A stretch of DNA of 64,000 nt from assembly GCF_009795715.1 (NCBI RefSeq), contig NZ_WTCR01000007.1:62001-126000 (forward strand), in the 5' to 3' direction. Below are positions 28,093-36,586 of this stretch, one piece after another (position 1 is the stretch's first letter; each line of letters begins with the position of its first letter). The notes below the pieces were generated by a model. The model saw only the letters and a program-made list of their open reading frames with translations, had not been told where the DNA came from and did not search any database. The position numbers and the translations under genes were made by a program. This stretch comes from Labilibaculum euxinicum. GTDB lineage: Bacteria > Bacteroidota > Bacteroidia > Bacteroidales > Marinifilaceae.

Positions 28093-28100
28093 TAGATTTG
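28093..28100 (+). promoter_or_regulatory. Bacteroidota-type -7 promoter element
   Basis: TAGATTTG matches TAnnTTTG and lies 21 bases upstream of the alkaline phosphatase ATG at 28122. No clear pho box was recognised nearby. Confidence 0.4.
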
Positions 28101-28121
28101 GTAAAATTTAAACAAAATAAA

Positions 28122-29651
28122 ATGTTACAAACCAAGATCAACTTGAAACAAATTTTTGCCATTGCATTGCTGCTGATTTCCTTTAACAGCATTGCTCAAC
28201 CCAGCAAAAGAGATTCTTACAAAAGTAAAGCGCCCAAGTATATTTTCTATTTTATAGGCGATGGTATGGGCTTATCGCAAACCAATGCGGCGGAAGCCTA
28301 TTTGGGATCTTTGGAAAACGGCAACGGCATTAAAAAATTACAGTTGAGTACTCTTCCTAATCAAGGATTTTATACCACCTACGCACTCAACCGATTCATT
28401 ACAGGTTCTGCAGCAGCAGGTACTGCACTGGCTACCGGACATAAAACTACAATTAACACCATTTCGATGGATGCACAAAGATTGCAGCCTTTAAAAACCA
28501 TTGCTGAAATGGCAAAAGAAAAAGGCTATAAAGTAGGTATTGTATCTTCGGTTTCCATCGATCATGCTACGCCTGCCACCTTCTATGCTCATCAGCCTAC
28601 CCGAAACATGTATTATAAAATCAGCCTTGATTTAAGTAAAAGTGATTTCAACTATTTTGCCGGCGGTGGATTTAAGCACCCCGAAGGTGATGGTAAAACA
28701 GACGAGAAATATTCCCTGTCGAATTTTGGGATGGGAGCAACTGAAGATATTGAAAATAAAGAACCTAACTCTATAAAAGTTGCTGAATCGAGAGGATATA
28801 CTTTTGTAAATACGGTTCATGATTTTAAAAAGCTAAAAAAAGGAGATGATAAAATTATTGCTGTCGCCCCCAAATTAGCCGCAGGCTCTGCTCTTCCCTA
28901 TTCAATAGATCAGAAAAACGGAGCGGATATTTCGTTGGCCGATTTTACCGAAAAAGGCATTCAGCTTTTAGATAACAGCAATGGCTTTTTCATGATGGTT
29001 GAAGGAGGAAAAATTGACTGGGCAAGTCATGCCAACGATGCTGCTTCGGTAATAAAAGAAGTATTACAATTTGATAAAGCTGTGGCAACAGCTATGGAAT
29101 TCTACAATAAACATCCTGAAGAAACATTAATTCTTGTTTGCGGCGATCACGAAACAGGAGGTTTGGCATTGGGATTTGCCGGCAGTCATTACGACTCGTC
29201 TTTTAATTTACTTCAATACCAAAACTTATCTTACGAGGCTTTTTCAGATAAATTAGCTTTGTACAAACAAGAACATGCAGATAACTACAGCGTTGCTGAT
29301 GGTCTGGACATGGTAAAAGAACATTTTGGTCTGGGTGATGCATCAAAAGGCCTTCAATTATCACCATTTGAAATGCAGCAATTGAAAGATGCCTTTGATA
29401 AAAGTATGACTTATGCTGATGAAATGACAAAGAATGATCAGTTCTATCTACTATACGGAAGTTACGATCCATTTACCGTAACTGCTTGCCATATTCTATC
29501 GCACAAAGCAGGTATCGGCTGGACATCTTATTCGCACACGGCTTCACCAATACCTATTCGCTCAATTGGTACCGGAGCAAGTTTATTTACTGGTTTTTTT
29601 GACAATACCGACATTCCTAAAAACCTGATGAAACTGATTGAAAACAAATAA
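28122..29651 (+). CDS. Alkaline phosphatase
   Basis: A signal peptide ends at SIAQ. The mature enzyme shows FIGDGMG (metal-binding Asp), TGSAAAGTALATGHK with the nucleophilic serine, STPA-like DHATPATFYAH, EGGKIDWASHAND, VCGDHETGG and a late SHTASP histidine, i.e. all metal ligands of the PhoA family. It should hydrolyse phosphomonoesters in the periplasm. The frame extends to a TTG at 28098, but the ATG at 28122 fits both promoter and signal peptide. The gene ends at a strong terminator. Confidence 0.94.
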   Translation: MLQTKINLKQIFAIALLLISFNSIAQPSKRDSYKSKAPKYIFYFIGDGMGLSQTNAAEAYLGSLENGNGIKKLQLSTLPNQGFYTTYALNRFITGSAAAGTALATGHKTTINTISMDAQRLQPLKTIAEMAKEKGYKVGIVSSVSIDHATPATFYAHQPTRNMYYKISLDLSKSDFNYFAGGGFKHPEGDGKTDEKYSLSNFGMGATEDIENKEPNSIKVAESRGYTFVNTVHDFKKLKKGDDKIIAVAPKLAAGSALPYSIDQKNGADISLADFTEKGIQLLDNSNGFFMMVEGGKIDWASHANDAASVIKEVLQFDKAVATAMEFYNKHPEETLILVCGDHETGGLALGFAGSHYDSSFNLLQYQNLSYEAFSDKLALYKQEHADNYSVADGLDMVKEHFGLGDASKGLQLSPFEMQQLKDAFDKSMTYADEMTKNDQFYLLYGSYDPFTVTACHILSHKAGIGWTSYSHTASPIPIRSIGTGASLFTGFFDNTDIPKNLMKLIENK

Positions 29652-29671
29652 AATCTGAAATATATATGAAA

Positions 29672-29701
29672 CGCCCTGCAGCTTAGCAGGGCGTTTTTTT
29701 A
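29672..29701 (+). terminator. Rho-independent terminator after alkaline phosphatase
   Basis: ACGCCCTGC (29672-29680) pairs perfectly with GCAGGGCGT (29687-29695) across a six-base loop, followed by seven T residues. Confidence 0.93.
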
Positions 29702-29785
29702 TCAAGCCTAAAAGTCCTTGGTTATTTCACCTTTCAACCATTCAAGACTCCTCAAGACTTTCAACTTTTTAATACCTTTACAACT

Positions 29786-30940
29786 ATGTTCAAATTCCAG
29801 CTTCCTCAAAAATCAGATCTTATATTGGTTGGTTTGCTTCTCATTTTAAGTACCGTTATACTATATCTTCCCACTGGATTTTCTGAAAATAATTATGAAA
29901 ATTCAGAACGTGTAAAAGCCTTGGTTTTAGCAACAGATAATTCTCTTGTTGTGGAAACCGGAATTCTAAAAACAGGATCGCAAACAGTTCAGATAAAAAT
30001 ATTAAACGGGAAATTCAAAGGAAAAGAACTGACTGCCTTTAATCAGTTGATTGGAAGAATGGAATTCGATAAATATTTTTTTCCCGGTGATAAAACACTC
30101 ACGGTTCTTAATTTTAATCAGGATAAATCTGAAATAATCAGCGCCAATGTAATCGATCACTACAGAATTAATCTGGAAGCTTTCTTACTTGGATTATTTG
30201 TTCTATTCCTGATTTCTTTTGCAGGATGGACCGGTGTAAAGGCAATGCTTTCGTTTCTTTTTGCCGGAATCACTATTTGGAAATTACTATTGCCCGGATT
30301 ACTTAAAGGTTATGCCCCAATCCCTCTCTCGCTGGGTATCGTTGCTTTGCTTACCTCTGTAATCATCTTTTTGGTAGCCGGAACCAATAGAAAAGGGCTT
30401 GTGGCCTTTTTCGGTGCCATGAGTGGTATCGCTGTCACCTGCATCATGGCCATACTTTTTGGAAAACTATTCAATATTCATGGTGCCATTAAACCGTTTT
30501 CCGAAACCTTGCTCTATTCGGGCTATTCATACCTAAACTTAACGGAAATTTTTCTGGCCGGGATTTTCATCTCTTCATCAGGAGCCGTAATGGATATTTC
30601 TATGGACATTGCTGCTTCGCAGGCTGAGGTGTACCAACAAAACAACAACATTACAGCCAAACAGTTGCGAAAATCAGGTTTCTCGGTAGGAAAAGCCGTT
30701 GTAGGAACAATGACAACAACTCTGCTTCTTGCCTATTCAGGCGGATTTTCAGCTTTATTAATGGTATTTATTGCACAAGGAACCCCAATGATCAATATCC
30801 TGAACCTAAATTACGTTTCAGGTGAAATACTGCACACATTGGTCGGTAGTTTTGGATTGGTGCTTGTTGCTCCTTTTACCGCAATTATTGGTGCTTGGGT
30901 ATTTACAAGAAAAAAACAAGAGACCATTTCTCTCAAATAA
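29786..30940 (+). CDS. YibE/F family membrane protein
   Basis: The 384-residue protein has an N-terminal helix, a periplasmic beta domain (about 40-125) and then about seven membrane helices with the YibE/F landmarks SFAGWTGVKAMLSF, ISSSGAVMDISMDIA and GEILHTLVGSFGLVLVAPFTA. The family is widespread but has no proven function; a transport role is assumed. The last ~145 bases of this gene occur again at 31587-31749 with 97% identity, flanking a small peptide gene. Confidence 0.9.
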   Translation: MFKFQLPQKSDLILVGLLLILSTVILYLPTGFSENNYENSERVKALVLATDNSLVVETGILKTGSQTVQIKILNGKFKGKELTAFNQLIGRMEFDKYFFPGDKTLTVLNFNQDKSEIISANVIDHYRINLEAFLLGLFVLFLISFAGWTGVKAMLSFLFAGITIWKLLLPGLLKGYAPIPLSLGIVALLTSVIIFLVAGTNRKGLVAFFGAMSGIAVTCIMAILFGKLFNIHGAIKPFSETLLYSGYSYLNLTEIFLAGIFISSSGAVMDISMDIAASQAEVYQQNNNITAKQLRKSGFSVGKAVVGTMTTTLLLAYSGGFSALLMVFIAQGTPMINILNLNYVSGEILHTLVGSFGLVLVAPFTAIIGAWVFTRKKQETISLK

Positions 30941-31112
30941 AAAACAGTCTCTTAACGAATCAATTTCTATTACACTGCTTTGTATAACTCATTAAATTCA
31001 AAGGTTGGAGAAAACTTTTATTACTTTGAAATACTTATGGATTCTATATTGAAGCGAAGTACTTCAATTTAAATGCATAATTACTAGTTTAGCAGGATTT
31101 TGATGTTAATTT

Positions 31113-31307
31113 CTACATCGGATCGCATGCAGGAATAGTTCCATTTACAGGAGTATCATCAATACAGGCTCCACCTCGGCAACAAAAACCGGAAGGGCAT
31201 TCTCCCGCAGGTCCACACGATTTTAAAACTGGCTGTCCACCACTAATTTTTCTTTGTTCCACTCTACTTAAAATCTTAACGCCATGAATATTTACTAAAT
31301 TTTGCAT
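31113..31307 (-). CDS. Cysteine-rich double-glycine leader peptide (knottin-like)
   Basis: The 64-residue product splits into a 24-residue leader ending ISGG and a 40-residue core. The leader (MQNLVNIHGVKILSRVEQRK) has the look of the Bacteroidota bacteriocin-like double-glycine family, cleaved and exported by peptidase-containing ABC transporters. The core has six cysteines at 31, 37, 42, 43, 48 and 61, spaced C-x5-C-x4-CC-x4-C-x12-C. That is the C-C-CC-C-C framework of inhibitor cystine knots. No dedicated exporter or immunity gene is adjacent. The gene lies between two copies of the yibF 3' end, which suggests it was acquired. Function unknown; antimicrobial or signalling peptide is inferred. 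Confidence 0.72.
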   Translation of the reverse strand: MQNLVNIHGVKILSRVEQRKISGGQPVLKSCGPAGECPSGFCCRGGACIDDTPVNGTIPACDPM

Positions 31308-31586
31308 ATGTAATTTATCTTTTAATTATGCCTTGGCACTTTAAAGACACCCAAGACTCTAGTCTCGATTATCTATATTTAATTATATTCTAAAAATTCA
31401 TAATGTTTTTTTATTCGCCTCTAAATTACTTTAATCCTATTTTTTTGACGTTTCATCATAATTACTTACCAATTTACAACAATATTAGAATATACCAAAA
31501 ATATAATTGTCATCATTATACGATATTCACCAATAGCCAAATTGAAGACTTACACATCCAAATTATGTTTCCTGCAAAAATATTAG

Positions 31587-31749
31587 TATTGCACAAGGAA
31601 CCCCGATGATCAATATCCTGAACCTAAATTACGTTTCAGGTGAAATACTGCACACATTGGTCGGTTGTTTTGGATTGGTGCTTGTTGCTCCTTTTACCGC
31701 AATTATTGGTGCCTGGGTATTTACACGAAAACAAAGAACAACCCATTAG
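31587..31749 (+). pseudogene. Duplicate 3' fragment of the YibE/F gene
   Basis: From 31587 the sequence repeats 30769 onward at a constant offset of 818 bases for about 145 bases with four substitutions. The same reading frame stays open to a TAG at 31747-31749 and would encode the last 53 residues of a YibE/F protein with a different tail (RKQRTTH in place of RKKQETISLK). Three of the four changes are silent. It has no start and no upstream part, so it cannot make a working protein. The remaining 31308-31586 and 31750-31911 are AT-rich with no supported gene. Confidence 0.9.
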
Positions 31750-31911
31750 CTTTAAAACCCGGCCTGATCTTAAGCATAAACATTCTAAATTCAATTTCCC
31801 TTTAATTTCACGAGCAGGTATTAGTCATTAATCCTTACTTTTAGCCTTCCACAAATTTATTCGGGAAAGGAGTATCATTGATGATGCTGAATTCGCCTAA
31901 ACATATTTTTT

Positions 31912-33048
31912 ATGAGTATCCAAATCCTAGAAGTTCAAAATCAAAATCAACGCAAAGCATTCGTTAACTTTCCCTTTAAATTGTATAAAAATAATGAATT
32001 TTGGGTACCTCCTTTTAAAGCAGGCGAACTGGAACTCTTACTGCCCGAAAAGAATCCTGCTTTTGATTTTTGCAAGGCTAAATTTTGGCTGGCTTACAAA
32101 AATGGAAAAATCGCAGGCCGAATTGGTGCCATTGTAAACCACTTGTGTATCGAAAAACAAGGTGAGAAAATTGGACGAATTACCCGAATGGAATTTGTTG
32201 ACAGCCATGAAGTCTCAGAAAAACTTTTTGCAGTGGCTGAAGAATGGCTAAAAAGTGAAGGCATGATTGGCGTGAGCGGACCGCTGGGGTTTTCAAACTT
32301 AGATCATGCCGGTTTGTTGATTGAAGGACATGAATGGCTTCCTTCCATGGCTTCCGATTATCATTTTGCTTACTATCAAAACCATTTTGAAAGATTGACC
32401 TATGAGAAGGAAATTGACTGGTTGGAATTCAGAATCAGTCTGCCGGAAGAAACGCCGGAAAAAGCAAGCCGGGTTGCCGAACTAATCAAAAAAAGATATG
32501 GTTTGCAAACCGTAAACTTCACAACAAAAAAAGAGCTGGAACCCTACAAAGAAAAAATATTTAAGGTTTTTAATGATGCCTTCTCCGATTTGTTTGGCTC
32601 TATTAAACTCCCCGAAAAGTTAATCCGTTTCTACATTTCAAAATACTTTCCCATTCTGAATCCCCGATACGTTAAAATCATTTTAAACAAAGAAGATAAA
32701 TTGGTTGGATTCATTATTGCTTTGCCTTCCTTATCGAAAGCCCTGCAAAAAGCCAAGGGCAAATTATTACCATTCGGATGGTGGCATCTTAAAAAGGCAC
32801 TCGAACACCCTACCGAAATGGATTTGATGCTGACTGGTGTAGATCACGACTGCCAAAAACTGGGATTCGTATCCATATTGATGAATGAATTGCTAAAAAC
32901 ATCAAATAGTGACGGACTAAAATTTGCTGAAACAACTGGAATGCTTGAGAACAATCATGTAGCTATTCAACTTTGGAAATCATTCGATCACATTCAGCAC
33001 AAACGCAAACGCTGCTACCGCAAAATGTTTTCTTATAAAAAACAATAA
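31912..33048 (+). CDS. GNAT-fold acetyltransferase-like protein
   Basis: The 378-residue protein is of a type common in Bacteroidota, annotated as GNAT-like: an N-terminal half with ELELLLPEKNPAFDFCKAKFWLAYKNGKIAGRIGAIVN and SGPLGFSNLDHAGLLIEG, and a C-terminal half with GFIIALPSLSKALQKAKG and DHDCQKLGFVSILMNELL, which resembles an acetyl-CoA-binding region. The substrate is unknown. The gene ends four bases before the next small gene, with which it is probably co-translated. Confidence 0.75.
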   Translation: MSIQILEVQNQNQRKAFVNFPFKLYKNNEFWVPPFKAGELELLLPEKNPAFDFCKAKFWLAYKNGKIAGRIGAIVNHLCIEKQGEKIGRITRMEFVDSHEVSEKLFAVAEEWLKSEGMIGVSGPLGFSNLDHAGLLIEGHEWLPSMASDYHFAYYQNHFERLTYEKEIDWLEFRISLPEETPEKASRVAELIKKRYGLQTVNFTTKKELEPYKEKIFKVFNDAFSDLFGSIKLPEKLIRFYISKYFPILNPRYVKIILNKEDKLVGFIIALPSLSKALQKAKGKLLPFGWWHLKKALEHPTEMDLMLTGVDHDCQKLGFVSILMNELLKTSNSDGLKFAETTGMLENNHVAIQLWKSFDHIQHKRKRCYRKMFSYKKQ

Positions 33049-33051
33049 ATT

Positions 33052-33297
33052 ATGAATAATTTATCCGTACTAAACAAGCAATCTACCAGACAAGAAGTTT
33101 TGGATGAGCTTGTAAAATTATTTACTCCTTATGCCCGAAATCTTTTGGGCTCAGGAGCCGATTTTAGTTATATGAACATGTATGCCGATAATTTCCGCGA
33201 TCAGTTACTAAATCAGACCAGCCTTTCAGAATATGACATCTATACGATTTTAAACGAAGCTTGTGATCTTAGCTGGAGAAATCAAGTGAATCAGTAA
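33052..33297 (+). CDS. Small conserved-looking protein, function unknown
   Basis: The 81-residue soluble product (LNKQSTRQEVLDELVKLFTP; LSEYDIYTILNEACDLSWRNQ) is acidic and probably helical. It starts three bases after the acetyltransferase-like gene's stop, a strong sign that it is real and coupled to it. No motif identifies its function. Confidence 0.65.
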   Translation: MNNLSVLNKQSTRQEVLDELVKLFTPYARNLLGSGADFSYMNMYADNFRDQLLNQTSLSEYDIYTILNEACDLSWRNQVNQ

Positions 33298-33331
33298 AAA
33301 AGCAAAACTGTGAGCTTCGCTTGCCAATTTA

Positions 33332-33691
33332 CTAATCGTTTATTTTTGATTGTTTCACAAAAAAATCAAGCTTCTTTGTTTTCACCTCATCAAGGCATTT
33401 GATTTTTACATGGCGGCGATATTTACCATTTCCTTCCAGCAGCTTTTCAGGATCCTGAAATAAGAATCCATTACCAAACTCAAAAGAAACATGATTCTTA
33501 TATACGAACACACCTCCAAAATCGTCGTTAAGAGAAAACAGGATGCCACCATACATCATTCGTTCCTTAACATCCGGAAAATTCTCAAAAACAATCTTAC
33601 GCAACTCAAGTAAAATCTGATGTTTTATAGGATCACTTGCTCCTGTTTTGTCTATAAATTCCTGAACTCCTTTATCTACTGACTTTTCCAT
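33332..33691 (-). CDS. DUF1801 domain protein
   Basis: The 119-residue protein has the DUF1801/YdhG-like pattern: a helical start, ERMMYGGILFSLNDDFGGVFVYKNHVSFEF and a C-terminal HVKIK. Members are small alpha-beta proteins of unknown role. It is convergent with the preceding gene and 27 bases downstream of the small membrane protein gene. Confidence 0.8.
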   Translation of the reverse strand: MEKSVDKGVQEFIDKTGASDPIKHQILLELRKIVFENFPDVKERMMYGGILFSLNDDFGGVFVYKNHVSFEFGNGFLFQDPEKLLEGNGKYRRHVKIKCLDEVKTKKLDFFVKQSKIND

Positions 33692-33718
33692 TTGCGCATT
33701 GTTATTTTCATTTACTTC

Positions 33719-33928
33719 TTACTGCTCAGAACCTGATACAAGCTGTTTTTTATCCTTCCTAAAAATACTGACAAGCAGGATACTTACTCCTATACCACTT
33801 AAAAAACCCGAAAGAAAATCAGTAATTTCTTCGTCGATAATAACAATCTTGCCTTGGAAATAAAAATGATAAGTTACTCCTGCCACAAGGCAGAGAAATG
33901 CGATTGTAATTTTGATTTTATTTGTCAT
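33719..33928 (-). CDS. Small two-helix membrane protein
   Basis: The 69-residue product has two hydrophobic segments (about 5-23, ITIAFLCLVAGVTYHFYF, and 42-58, LSGFLSGIGVSILLVSIF) separated by an acidic turn, and a basic tail. Such small proteins are common in Bacteroidota and of unknown function. It lies upstream of the DUF1801 gene on the same strand. Confidence 0.55.
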   Translation of the reverse strand: MTNKIKITIAFLCLVAGVTYHFYFQGKIVIIDEEITDFLSGFLSGIGVSILLVSIFRKDKKQLVSGSEQ

Positions 33929-34011
33929 GATTAAGTTTGTTGGAATAAGGTTAATTTGTTTTATAAGCTATAATCTACTTGCTTATATTCTTACGTATAA
34001 TTGGTTGGATC

Positions 34012-34965
34012 TTAAAACCATTTCTTTCTTTTAAAATAGACTAATGGAATAATAAAACTCAGAATTAACCCCAGAACAGTAAATGGATATCCGAAATCCC
34101 ATTCCAACTCCGGCATGTATTTAAAATTCATTCCATATACACCTGCAATTAAAGTAGGCAGTGATATGCATACAGTAATGATGGTAAGAATTTTAAAAAT
34201 CTTATTTTGTTCCAATTCTATCTTCGAATTTATATTCCCATGCAAATCATCCAATCTATTAAAATTGTATTGCAAATAATCTGCTATTACTCTAAGATCG
34301 CTTAATTCTTCACTAATTTTAATGGATGTGTGGTTCTTATTTTTATAGCTCTTTTTTAAAAGAAGAAGAATCCTTTGGAACTCGGAAAGGGATTCCCGAA
34401 TAAGAAGATTATTGAACCTTAATTCGGCAATGTAATCCAAGTCATTTTCCTTGAATTGTTTCGATTTGAGCGTATTTTGGAAAAGGTCTCTGATTTTTTT
34501 TGAAATCAGCTCGACAATATCAGCATAGTAATCGGAGATTACCCCTATTTGAAAAATGAAAAGTTGATGATAGGTGTCAACTTTTGTGTTCTCAAAATTA
34601 TAAATAGATTGTGTTAATTGATTCAAGCTATCTTCTATATCGGGTGAAAGAAATGTAAATACAATTTCGTTTTTAATCAGAATGGAAATGTCTTTTTCCT
34701 CAAAAAAATCACTGGAAGAATAGCTTGGAATCGTAAAGTTTAAAGACAACTGGTCAGGAGAATCGATATAATGGGAACTTATTTCGATATCCTCTTTTTT
34801 ACTGAAAGAAGTTAAATCGAGATCAAACTTTTCAGAAATCAGTTCCAAATCTGAATTCCTAAAATCAATAAACCGGATACTGAATATATTGTCTGGTAAA
34901 TAATCAATTTCATCAATCAATTTATATTTCTGTATCTCATTATTCTTATAATAGATCTCAATCAT
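34012..34965 (-). CDS. CorA family divalent cation transporter
   Basis: The 317-residue protein has the CorA design: a large soluble N-terminal domain, a long stalk helix, then two C-terminal membrane helices with the signature YGMN between them (AGVYGMNF) and a basic end (YFKRKKWF). It forms pentameric channels that import Mg2+ (sometimes Co2+ or Ni2+). No magnesium riboswitch was recognised in front of it. It stands alone. Confidence 0.93.
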   Translation of the reverse strand: MIEIYYKNNEIQKYKLIDEIDYLPDNIFSIRFIDFRNSDLELISEKFDLDLTSFSKKEDIEISSHYIDSPDQLSLNFTIPSYSSSDFFEEKDISILIKNEIVFTFLSPDIEDSLNQLTQSIYNFENTKVDTYHQLFIFQIGVISDYYADIVELISKKIRDLFQNTLKSKQFKENDLDYIAELRFNNLLIRESLSEFQRILLLLKKSYKNKNHTSIKISEELSDLRVIADYLQYNFNRLDDLHGNINSKIELEQNKIFKILTIITVCISLPTLIAGVYGMNFKYMPELEWDFGYPFTVLGLILSFIIPLVYFKRKKWF

Positions 34966-35248
34966 ATTCTCTTATTTATAGTACAGCTAACAGTAATTTG
35001 TCTAAAACCCTAAATCAATTGCAATCAAGTTTTTTTTTTTGAGTCTGATTGTCTTGCTGAAATTTATTGGGGTCCCGATACCTAAGGTAGAATATAGAGC
35101 AACAACACCCATTCCCGTTTCACAAACCCAAATCTAGCAAATTATAATCAATAGTTCGACGCTGTTCATAAAGTTTAGAACAGCAACAAGGTATTGAATG
35201 GAAAATTGAAGAGATCACTCTTCTTGATTCAAGCGTAAATAGATTCAT

Positions 35249-35576
35249 GCAAGTAATTCTTCTTCGGAACTGCGCTTATTAGGACGAACGCGAGTAACTC
35301 TTCTTCGGCATTGTGCATTTCAACCAATGCAAGTGATTCCTCTTCGGAATTGAGCAACTAAAGGACAATTTGGCAGATTTCTGATTGGATTTGAACGCGT
35401 TGCTGCAAAATTGAACGATTTCTGATATGAAAAGATCTATTTCACGGCAAATGTGGGTGTTTCTGATGTGAAATGGGCAATTTGAAGGCAAATGTGGTCT
35501 ATTTCTCATCGGCGACATTCAATTCGGCACCAAATCGGCTGTTAACTGATAAGAGAAGGCCTAATTGAATGCAATT
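35249..35576. repeat. Degenerate ~41-bp tandem repeat array (about eight units)
   Basis: Units begin near 35249, 35290, 35329, 35370, 35411, 35452, 35493 and 35535, a period of 39-42 bases with 41 dominant. The first three share GCRAGTRAYTCYTCTTCGG; the next four share ATTTCTGAT (35377, 35418 and, with changes, later) and end in GCAAA-type words. Divergence between units is high, so the array is old. Because 41 is not a multiple of three, the frame crossing it is not accepted as a gene. It fills the middle of a gene-free stretch, 34966-35910, whose remainder shows only a long T tract at about 35030-35041 and the small repeat at 35774. Confidence 0.7.
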
Positions 35577-35773
35577 TTGACCGCTTTTTGGCCTTTTCCA
35601 TCCAGTAAAAACATTGAGAAATGAGAAAATCAATCGTTCCCATTGAGATGGCGTGTAATTCAGCACAAAAACCGACTTTGCATGTGAGTCAGGACCGAAA
35701 TAAGAGACACCGTCTATTATTTTGGTGAGTTACGCCATACAATGCAACAGCTACTGTTTGACTTTTCAATTAT

Positions 35774-35810
35774 CAAGACACCCCTCTCCCTGTCGGGATC
35801 TCCCTTCAAG
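35774..35810 (-). repeat. Intergenic repeat element, copy 1
   Basis: On the minus strand the element contains GAAGGGAGATCCCGACAGGG and then AGAGGGGTG. A related copy lies at 40385-40424 on the plus strand; they share the CCGACAGG core and the closing GGGGTG. It looks like a short palindromic intergenic repeat of the kind found in many copies in Bacteroidota; copy number cannot be judged from this window. Confidence 0.6.
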
Positions 35811-35910
35811 ATGTGAGAACCAGTAAATTGGCTTATTCTTGACTGTTGGACTTTCCAGACAACGTAAGGGATAAAAACCACTGACGGGCTTTTGCCTTTC
35901 TCCTTGGAAC

Positions 35911-36561
35911 TTACTTCCCTTCCCACTCCTGATAAAACTGATTAAGATACTCCTGCATAAAAGCATGGCGTTTTTCGGCCATCGCTTTACCTGCATTTGT
36001 GTTCATTCTATCTTTTAACAAAAGCAATTTTTCGTAGAAGTGATTGATGGTTGGAGCATCACTATTCTTATATTCCTCTTTGCTCATATTTAGGTTGGGA
36101 GAAATGCCTGGGTTGTATATTTCGCGGTTTTTGTGTCCGCCATAGTTAAAGGTTCGGGCAATGCCTATGGCGCCAATGGCATCCATTCGGTCGGCATCCT
36201 GCACCACATCCAACTCCAGAGATTTGAATTTTTGTGCTTCCTTGCCCCCTTTAAACGAGATGTTGTTAATGATGTTCTCTACATGAAGAATGGTTTGCTC
36301 ATCCACCGAAAGGGAAGAAAGAAATTCTCTGGCTAAACGCGGGCCAATTTCCTCATCTCCCCCATTAAATTTCGAATCAGCAATGTCGTGAAGCAAAGCA
36401 CCCAGCTCTACCACAAACAAATCTACCTTTTCTGTCTTAGCCAACTCTTTTGCCGATTTCCAAACCCGATAGATGTGCCACCAATCGTGCCCGCCTTCAG
36501 CATCGGCAAGTGTTTGTTTTACAAATTCAACGGTTCTGCCTATAATGTGTTCCTTATTCAT
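35911..36561 (-). CDS. HD domain phosphohydrolase
   Basis: From the ATG at 36561 the protein has about 216 residues with the HD metal motif: EGGHDWWHIYRVW (His), LGALLHDIADSKF (HD pair) and DVVQDADRMDAIGAIGIAR (late Asp). This is the YpgQ-type HD family, metal-dependent nucleotide phosphohydrolases. The substrate is not known. The frame opens at a TTG at 36579 but the ATG directly precedes the conserved helix. It lies 25 bases downstream of the cytochrome b-type gene. Confidence 0.9.
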   Translation of the reverse strand: MNKEHIIGRTVEFVKQTLADAEGGHDWWHIYRVWKSAKELAKTEKVDLFVVELGALLHDIADSKFNGGDEEIGPRLAREFLSSLSVDEQTILHVENIINNISFKGGKEAQKFKSLELDVVQDADRMDAIGAIGIARTFNYGGHKNREIYNPGISPNLNMSKEEYKNSDAPTINHFYEKLLLLKDRMNTNAGKAMAEKRHAFMQEYLNQFYQEWEGK

Positions 36562-36586
36562 CTTTGTCAATTTTACCAATACGGTT

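Noticed and set aside
31640-31831. 63-codon frame across the yibF fragment
   Set aside because: It is out of frame with the YibE/F reading frame, which is the one that is conserved between the two copies.
30941-31911. Insertion sequence or transposon at the duplicated yibF end
   Set aside because: No transposase, terminal inverted repeats or short target-site duplication was seen; the 145-base repeat is gene-derived.
35279-35518. 79-codon minus-strand frame
   Set aside because: It lies inside the degenerate 41-bp array, whose period is not a multiple of three, and has no recognisable domain.
34966-35910. tRNA or other structured RNA gene in the large gene-free stretch
   Set aside because: No cloverleaf arms, T-loop GTTCGAATC-type motif or strong terminator was found there.
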